Shown here piece after piece: positions 59,633 to 64,000 of a stretch of DNA of 64,000 bases (position 1 is its first letter; each line of letters opens with the position of its first letter). The notes under the pieces were generated by a model. That model saw nothing but the letters and a program-made list of their open reading frames with translations, did not search any database and was not told where the DNA came from. The translations under genes and the position numbers were made by a program. Origin of the DNA: Sandaracinaceae bacterium (GTDB taxonomy: Bacteria; Myxococcota_A; Polyangia; Polyangiales; Houyiibacteriaceae); the NCBI GenBank assembly GCA_020633055.1, contig JACKEJ010000008.1:719212-783211 (forward strand), in the 5' to 3' direction.

Positions 59633-62197
59633 TCATCGGTTTGGTCCCTTCTGCTCCTGCATGGCGGTCGCTTCGAGCGCGGATGCCATGCCCCGGAAGA
59701 GCGCGGCGAGCGCGCCAGCGGTTTCGGGCGGGGCCTCGATGCGAAGACCTCCGTCGGCGCGCGTGGTGACGCTGAGCGAGCTCAGCAGCGCCCCCATGTC
59801 GGAAAGCGCGAGCGCGCTGAGGCTAGCCGTCGCGCCCGTGGTCGCCGAGTGGCTCGCGGCGGTCGTCCCGTTGGGCTGGTCCCCGACGGGCCGCGCGGCG
59901 CCGCGCTCGTCCTCGCGCGCTTCCACGGGCACGTCTTCCAGCGCGTCAGCCGTGGCGTCGTCCGTGTCGTCGCCCACCTCGTCACGGCTGCTGCCACGGA
60001 GCGCGAGGGCCACCTCGTCGTCGTAGATAGCGCGCAGCGCCCCCAGCGTGCCGCCGCGCTCGTCGAACACTAGCGTGTCCGTGTCCCCGTCGAACACCCC
60101 CGCGAACAGCTGCCGCTTGGTGCGCAGCGACTCGGCGATGCGGCCCTCGATGGTGGTGGGCGTGTAGAGCGTGTGCACGGTCACGCGCTCGGGCTGCCCC
60201 ATGCGGTGGATGCGGGCCACGCGCTGCTCGAACACTGCGGGGTTCCACGGGAGCTCGGCGTGCACGCACACGTGTGCGGCGTGCTGCAGGTTGAGCCCCA
60301 CGCCGCCCGCGTCGGTGCACCACAGCACCCGCGTGTCCGGGTCGTCGTGAAAGCGCTGCACGTTGCGCGCCCGCTGCAGCTGCGACTCGTTGCCGCTGAA
60401 GAACAACGCGCGCACGCCGGCCGCCTCGAGCGCCGGTGCGGTGGCCCAGTGCGCCAGCTCGAGGAAGCGGCGCCACTGCGAGAACACCACCACGCGCTGG
60501 CCGCTCTCGAGCGCGATGCGGACGATCAGGTCACGCAGGTAGCTCAGCTTGGGCGCGTGCAAGGACGACAGCACGGACTCCGAGGGGTGCCGCAGCCGAA
60601 TCTCCGGGAACACCTGCTCGAACTCGTGCAGGCCGAGGCCGTTGGCGACGGTGCGCTGGATCGTGAAGAGCATCATCAGGCGCAGGAACTCGCGCTGCGT
60701 GAGGGGCCGCTTCTCGCTGCGCGCGAGGAGCTTGGCGATCTCCGGCGTGACCTCGTCGTGCGCGGTCTGCTGCCGTTCGGTGACGCCCACCGCGTGGATG
60801 CGATCCTCGCGCTCGGGCAGCTCGCCCAGCACCTCGGCGCGCGTGCGCCGCAAGCAGATGGGCGCGAGACGGGCGCGCAGGGCCACCAGGTGGCGCATCC
60901 CGTCGGCGCCCTCGTCCGTGCCCATGTGCTCGGCCGGCAGCCGCCACTTGGGCGCGATGGCGTAGGGGTCGAGCCAGTCCAGGATGGACATCAGCTCGTC
61001 CAGCCGGTTCTCGATGGGGGTGCCGGTCAGCACCAGGCGGAAGGAGCTGTGGATGCGCTTGACGGCCTGGGCGGTGCGCGTGGGCCAGTTCTTGATGCGC
61101 TGCCCTTCGTCGAGGATGACGAGCTGCGGGGCGAAGCGCGCGATGGCGTCGAGGTCGAGGTGGACCTGCTCGTAGTTGGCTACCAACACCCCACGCGCCG
61201 TATCGCCGTAGAGCGCGTGGCGCTGCTTGGCACCCCCAACCACCGGGGCGACGTCGCCGGACTCGCTGGGCACGAAGCGCGCCCACTCCGCACACCACTG
61301 CGCCTTGAGGCTGGCGGGTGCGATGACCAGCACACGCTCGGCGGCCCCCGAGGCCAGCAAGACGTGGGCGATGGCCGCTGCCTGGACGGTCTTGCCGAGC
61401 CCCATGTCGTCGGCGAGCAGCAGGCGCCCGCGCGCGAGGAAGCGCTCCACGGTGCGCCGCTGATACGGACGCAGGGTTGCGCCGAAGCGACGGAGGGCCC
61501 GTGCCCTGCCGCGGCGGGCGGTGTCCAGCGAGGCCGCGCGCGCCTGCTCTTCGGCCTCGAAGCCCAGCCACGCGGCGAGCGCCGGGTCAGCCGCGCGCCC
61601 TACGTTCAGCGCGGCGACGTGCGCAACGAGGGCGCTGCGGGCCTGCGAGGTCTGCCGCGACGGGTCGACGCGCAGGGTGCCGTCCGGACCCGCGCCGAGC
61701 CCCCGCAGCCGAGCCCCCACGGCTGCGTCCGGCGCGAGCGCGACGCCGCGCACCCAGTCGCTGGGCTCGGTCGCGGACCAGACGGGAGACCAGCGCACCG
61801 GAGGCGCGCGGTGTGGTGCGCGCGCGAGGCGTTCGAACGCGTCCGCATCGTCCGCGAGGTCGCGCAGCAAGGTGAGCCCGTGCTTGCACACCCCGAGGCC
61901 GCCAGAGCGAAAGTCCGCGCACTCGCACACCAGGTCCAGCGGCGCGGTGCCACGGAGGAGCAGACCGTACGACCTGTCCCCAGCGCTCGCGGCCACGCGG
62001 TAGCGCCCGCGCCCGCGCCGCGCAGGCGCGCGCACCACCTCGAGCTGGTCCGCGAGCATGTTGGTCCAGCGGCGCTGCATGGCATCGCGCGCCGCGTCCC
62101 GCACGCCGCTCGGGGCGTTGGCGAAGTGGGCGTCGAGGTGCGCGTCGAGGACATGGGCGAGGGCGTCGCCGATACGCTTGGGGCGGGGCGCGGGCAT
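59633..62197 (-). CDS. SNF2-family helicase with N-terminal SWIM zinc finger
   Basis: An 854-residue SNF2-type ATPase. The N-terminus has a SWIM zinc finger, CECADFRSGGLGVCKH (Cys91, Cys93, Cys104, His106). The helicase core follows: DDMGLGKTV (motif I, about 263-271), ILDEGQRIKN (motif II reads DEGQ instead of DEAH, 363-366), LTGTPIENRLDE, and C-terminal ARIHRMGQPERVTVHTLY. A long acidic, Ala/Ser-rich tail closes the protein. It likely remodels or translocates on DNA; DEGQ variants occur in bacterial Rad5/HepA-like proteins. ATG 62197 is followed by conserved sequence. Confidence 0.92.
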   Translation of the reverse strand: MPAPRPKRIGDALAHVLDAHLDAHFANAPSGVRDAARDAMQRRWTNMLADQLEVVRAPARRGRGRYRVAASAGDRSYGLLLRGTAPLDLVCECADFRSGGLGVCKHGLTLLRDLADDADAFERLARAPHRAPPVRWSPVWSATEPSDWVRGVALAPDAAVGARLRGLGAGPDGTLRVDPSRQTSQARSALVAHVAALNVGRAADPALAAWLGFEAEEQARAASLDTARRGRARALRRFGATLRPYQRRTVERFLARGRLLLADDMGLGKTVQAAAIAHVLLASGAAERVLVIAPASLKAQWCAEWARFVPSESGDVAPVVGGAKQRHALYGDTARGVLVANYEQVHLDLDAIARFAPQLVILDEGQRIKNWPTRTAQAVKRIHSSFRLVLTGTPIENRLDELMSILDWLDPYAIAPKWRLPAEHMGTDEGADGMRHLVALRARLAPICLRRTRAEVLGELPEREDRIHAVGVTERQQTAHDEVTPEIAKLLARSEKRPLTQREFLRLMMLFTIQRTVANGLGLHEFEQVFPEIRLRHPSESVLSSLHAPKLSYLRDLIVRIALESGQRVVVFSQWRRFLELAHWATAPALEAAGVRALFFSGNESQLQRARNVQRFHDDPDTRVLWCTDAGGVGLNLQHAAHVCVHAELPWNPAVFEQRVARIHRMGQPERVTVHTLYTPTTIEGRIAESLRTKRQLFAGVFDGDTDTLVFDERGGTLGALRAIYDDEVALALRGSSRDEVGDDTDDATADALEDVPVEAREDERGAARPVGDQPNGTTAASHSATTGATASLSALALSDMGALLSSLSVTTRADGGLRIEAPPETAGALAALFRGMASALEATAMQEQKGPNR

Positions 62198-62256
62198 GGC
62201 GCGCGGAGGCTAGCACGGTGGTGGCAGGCGCTCTTCGGCCGGCGACGCTGCAACGG

Positions 62257-62391
62257 CTAGGCGGAGAGCAGGCGCATGCCCGGGGCCACCTCCACGAACT
62301 CCACACGGTCCCCGGCGGTGACCTGGGGCGCGCGCCGCACTTCGGCGGGGATGGTGATCTGGCCTTTGCTGGAGACAGTGGCGGTGGTCAT
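62257..62391 (-). CDS. Short SpoVT-AbrB-type DNA-binding protein
   Basis: A 44-residue protein, MTTATVSSKGQITIPAEVRR and a short tail MRLLSA, matching the swapped-hairpin AbrB domain of MazE/VapB-type antitoxins. It lacks the usual C-terminal toxin-binding extension and no toxin gene is next to it, so it may be a truncated antitoxin or a small stand-alone regulator. It is 59 bp upstream of the helicase gene on the same strand. Confidence 0.75.
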   Translation of the reverse strand: MTTATVSSKGQITIPAEVRRAPQVTAGDRVEFVEVAPGMRLLSA

Positions 62392-62676
62392 CGGGCTCCG
62401 ACGGGCTAGTGCCGTACTTGGGTGTCGGCAACGTCGCGCAGCGAGCAAGAGCCTCGTGGTGGTGCGGCGATCTGGTCGGCCAAGAGCGGGTCCAGGACTT
62501 CAGTGCGGGCGCGGGTCGTCTCCCCGTTCTCAACACGGCGGGACGGTGCGCTGTTCAACGGCGTCCTCGCTCGTGAGCGACGGGGAGAATGAAGTCGTTT
62601 CACGAGTCGCGCCCGAGAAGAACACCCGCTCGGCGTTCCCGGGTCGAGTGACGTCCGCTATTCTTCGGAAGACTGC

Positions 62677-63570
62677 ATGTACCTCAAAGGACGTCTGGGT
62701 CTCGAGTCGGCGCGTATCCCCCACGCGGATCGCCACGGCATGGTCTGGCTCGCGTATGGGAATCTCACCGTTCGGCAGGGCACGCTCACGTTCGACACCG
62801 CTGGGTTCGATGATGTCCCCGCCGGCCGCTATGACATCCCGTTCCAGGCGATCTCGTTCGTCCTGCTCGGTCCGGGAACGACCGTGTCCCACGACGCGCT
62901 GCGCTTGATGGCCCGCCATCACACTGGACTGTTCGCGATTGGCGAGGACAGCGTCAGGCTGTACGCGTCGTTGCCGAAGCCACCCGACCAGTCGAAGCGG
63001 GCGCGCCGACACGCAGAGCTGTGGGGCGACGCCCGCAAGCGTCTCGACGTCGTGCGTCGGATGTACGCCTGGCGCCTGGGGGAGCTCGTCCCCTCCGCTG
63101 ACATCGCCGTGCTCCGCGGCATCGAAGGCGCGCGCGCCCGCGAGATGTACAAGCAGCTGGCAGCACAATACGGGGTCACGTGGCGAGGTCGCCGGTACGA
63201 CCGCGAGAAACCAGAACTCACGGACCGTCCGAACCAAGCAATCAACCACGCAGCGGTCGCTTGCTACGCCGCCGCGAACGTAGCCGTCAACGCCACAGGC
63301 TGCATTCCCCAGTTGGGGTTCATCCACGAGGACTCGGGAGAAGCATTCGCGCTCGATATTGCCGACCTGTTCCGCGACACGTTCACGCTGCCGGTCGCGT
63401 TCGAGGCCACGAAGATGGTCAACAAGAGCCCGGACGACCTGCTCGAACGCACGGTTCGAAAGCTGGCCGCGCGAGAGATTCGCCGCGCGCAGCTGGTCCC
63501 CACGATGATTGCCCGCATCAAGGAGCTGCTCGATGCCGATGACCCTGATCGTGACCAGGAACGCCCCTGA
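62677..63570 (+). CDS. cas1: CRISPR-associated endonuclease Cas1, type I-E
   Basis: A 297-residue integrase that, with Cas2, adds new spacers. It shows the I-E pattern: LGPGTTVSHDALRLMARHHT, LRGIEGARAREMYKQLAAQY, then GFIHEDS and ALDIADLF. The metal-binding residues correspond to Glu150, His217 and Asp227/Asp230. ESARIPHADRHGMVWLAYGN at the N-terminus is typical of one I-E branch. It overlaps cas2 by 38 bp. A 285-bp stretch upstream (62392-62676) contains no cas gene and no other convincing gene. Confidence 0.95.
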   Translation: MYLKGRLGLESARIPHADRHGMVWLAYGNLTVRQGTLTFDTAGFDDVPAGRYDIPFQAISFVLLGPGTTVSHDALRLMARHHTGLFAIGEDSVRLYASLPKPPDQSKRARRHAELWGDARKRLDVVRRMYAWRLGELVPSADIAVLRGIEGARAREMYKQLAAQYGVTWRGRRYDREKPELTDRPNQAINHAAVACYAAANVAVNATGCIPQLGFIHEDSGEAFALDIADLFRDTFTLPVAFEATKMVNKSPDDLLERTVRKLAAREIRRAQLVPTMIARIKELLDADDPDRDQERP

Positions 63571-63853
63571 GCGAACGCGTGGCTTCTTGGCGTCGTGCAT
63601 GTGCGAAGTCGCGCCGGGCGTCTACACCAGTCCACGCATGTCCAAGGCCGTGCGCGAGCGCGTCGTGCATGTGCTGGAGTCGTGGTACCGCCTGGGCTCC
63701 TCTGAGGGCTATGTTGTCACCTGGCCTGACGGCTCCCTTCCAGGCGGGCAGGCGTTCCTTTGCCTGGGTACCCCGACGACCGAACTCTACGACCACGACG
63801 GTGTGTTCCTGACACGCCACCGACATTCATCCGGGTCGGACGTGCCCTTCTGA
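63533..63853 (+). CDS. cas2: CRISPR-associated protein Cas2, type I-E
   Basis: A 106-residue Cas2e: MPMTLIVTRNAPERTRGFLA and EVAPGVYTSPRMSKAVRERV, where the second block matches E. coli GVYVGDVSAKIREMIW. It bridges two Cas1 dimers during spacer integration. The ATG at 63533 is supported by AAGGAG seven bases upstream; ATG 63539 is also possible. The C-terminal tail (RHRHSSGSDVPF) is short. It ends 58 bp before the first repeat. Confidence 0.9.
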   Translation: MPMTLIVTRNAPERTRGFLASCMCEVAPGVYTSPRMSKAVRERVVHVLESWYRLGSSEGYVVTWPDGSLPGGQAFLCLGTPTTELYDHDGVFLTRHRHSSGSDVPF

Positions 63854-63858
63854 GGGCG

Positions 63859-63886
63859 TTGACAACCGAATACGACTTGTTTTAGA
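63859..63886 (+). promoter_or_regulatory. Probable leader promoter of the CRISPR array
   Basis: A perfect TTGACA (63859-63864), 16 bases, then TTTAGA (63881-63886) lie between the cas2 stop and the first repeat. The 58-bp leader (63854-63911) is AT-richer than the rest of the window. The -10 match is weak. Confidence 0.45.
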
Positions 63887-63911
63887 GGAGGTGTGAACAA
63901 CAGCTCATAGA

Positions 63912-64000
63912 GGCTGCCCCGCCCACGCGGGGATGGGCCCGTATCGACGACATCGCGCTCGAGCCACGCTTCGGCTGCCCCGCCCACGCGGGGATGGGCC
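63912..64000 (+). CRISPR. Start of a type I-E CRISPR array (two repeats, one spacer visible)
   Basis: GGCTGCCCCGCCCACGCGGG plus GATGGGCC is a 28-bp repeat, identical at 63912-63939 and 63973-64000, with a 33-base spacer between them (63940-63972), a 61-bp period typical of I-E. The inner palindrome CCCCGC-CCAC-GCGGGG matches the hairpin that Cas6e cuts. The last repeat reaches the window edge, so the array continues. The first repeat is leader-proximal. Confidence 0.95.

Noticed and set aside
62406..62603. 65-residue minus-strand frame upstream of cas1, possible toxin for the AbrB protein
   Set aside because: No PIN, MazF or other toxin pattern; the region has no clear coding bias.
62276..62908. 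Plus-strand frame before cas1, possible cas6e remnant
   Set aside because: The translation has no Cas6e motif and overlaps cas1 out of frame.
1..64000. rRNA, tRNA, insertion sequences and prophage genes
   Set aside because: No cloverleaf, rRNA core, transposase motif or phage structural gene was recognised by eye.

Overview
The window is uniformly very GC-rich and gene-dense. Its gene content points to a myxobacterium-like member of the former Deltaproteobacteria (Myxococcota, Polyangiales/Sandaracinaceae type): Hanks-type Ser/Thr kinases with a single membrane anchor and low-complexity Pro/Ala/Ser tails, TPR and PEGA envelope proteins, many lipoproteins, an AgmX/PglI-type C-terminal domain, a Cys-containing MYXO-CTERM-like sorting tail, and Asp/Gly-rich linkers. 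The assignment is inferred from gene content only. No rRNA, tRNA or insertion sequence was seen.

Layout. 0-5 kb: a truncated penicillin-binding-protein-like lipoprotein with altered catalytic motifs, a patatin-like phospholipase, a Ser/Thr kinase, and a divergent LuxE-like adenylating protein and GNAT pair. 5-11.5 kb: a minus-strand envelope cluster (kinase, lipoprotein, PEGA protein, DCC thiol protein, TPR protein, lipoprotein). 11.6-15.1 kb: a GntR-led operon with a GMC oxidoreductase and a separately encoded small partner. 15-22 kb: lipoproteins, a YeiH-type transporter divergent from its likely LysR regulator, and a 0.74-kb gene-free repeat region that can encode His-rich peptides in both outward directions. 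22.5-29.4 kb: an acyl-CoA carboxyltransferase, a lipoprotein, and an RND pump with its adaptor.

29.5-37.7 kb: a plus-strand run of DUF4388 protein, Omp85-like barrel, DUF4390-like protein, NtrY-like histidine kinase, TlpA-like thioredoxin, a Fic-fold protein lacking the catalytic motif, thiE and a small membrane-anchored protein, mostly with overlapping or near-overlapping ends. 37.8-38.9 kb: a zeta-like toxin and ParD-like antitoxin with a palindromic operator candidate. 39-46.8 kb: TPR lipoprotein, chemoreceptor, tatB-tatC, an alpha/beta hydrolase, a lipoprotein, a DUF985 cupin and an outer-membrane-like protein. 46.8-49.5 kb: an ECF sigma factor operon. 49.7-56.5 kb: a secreted heparinase-like lyase and a series of secreted proteins and lipoproteins. 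56.6-62.4 kb: an Rpn-type nuclease, further envelope proteins, a SWIM-SNF2 helicase and a short AbrB-type protein.

The right end (62.7-64.0 kb) carries type I-E cas1 and cas2 followed by a short leader and the first two CRISPR repeats; the array runs out of the window. No Cascade or cas3 gene precedes cas1, so this is an adaptation module whose effector is absent from the visible side. This locus, the zeta/ParD-like module and the pseudoenzyme-like PBP and Fic proteins are the most interesting parts. Most starts were chosen from overlaps, Shine-Dalgarno-like sequence or signal peptides and could be off by a few codons.
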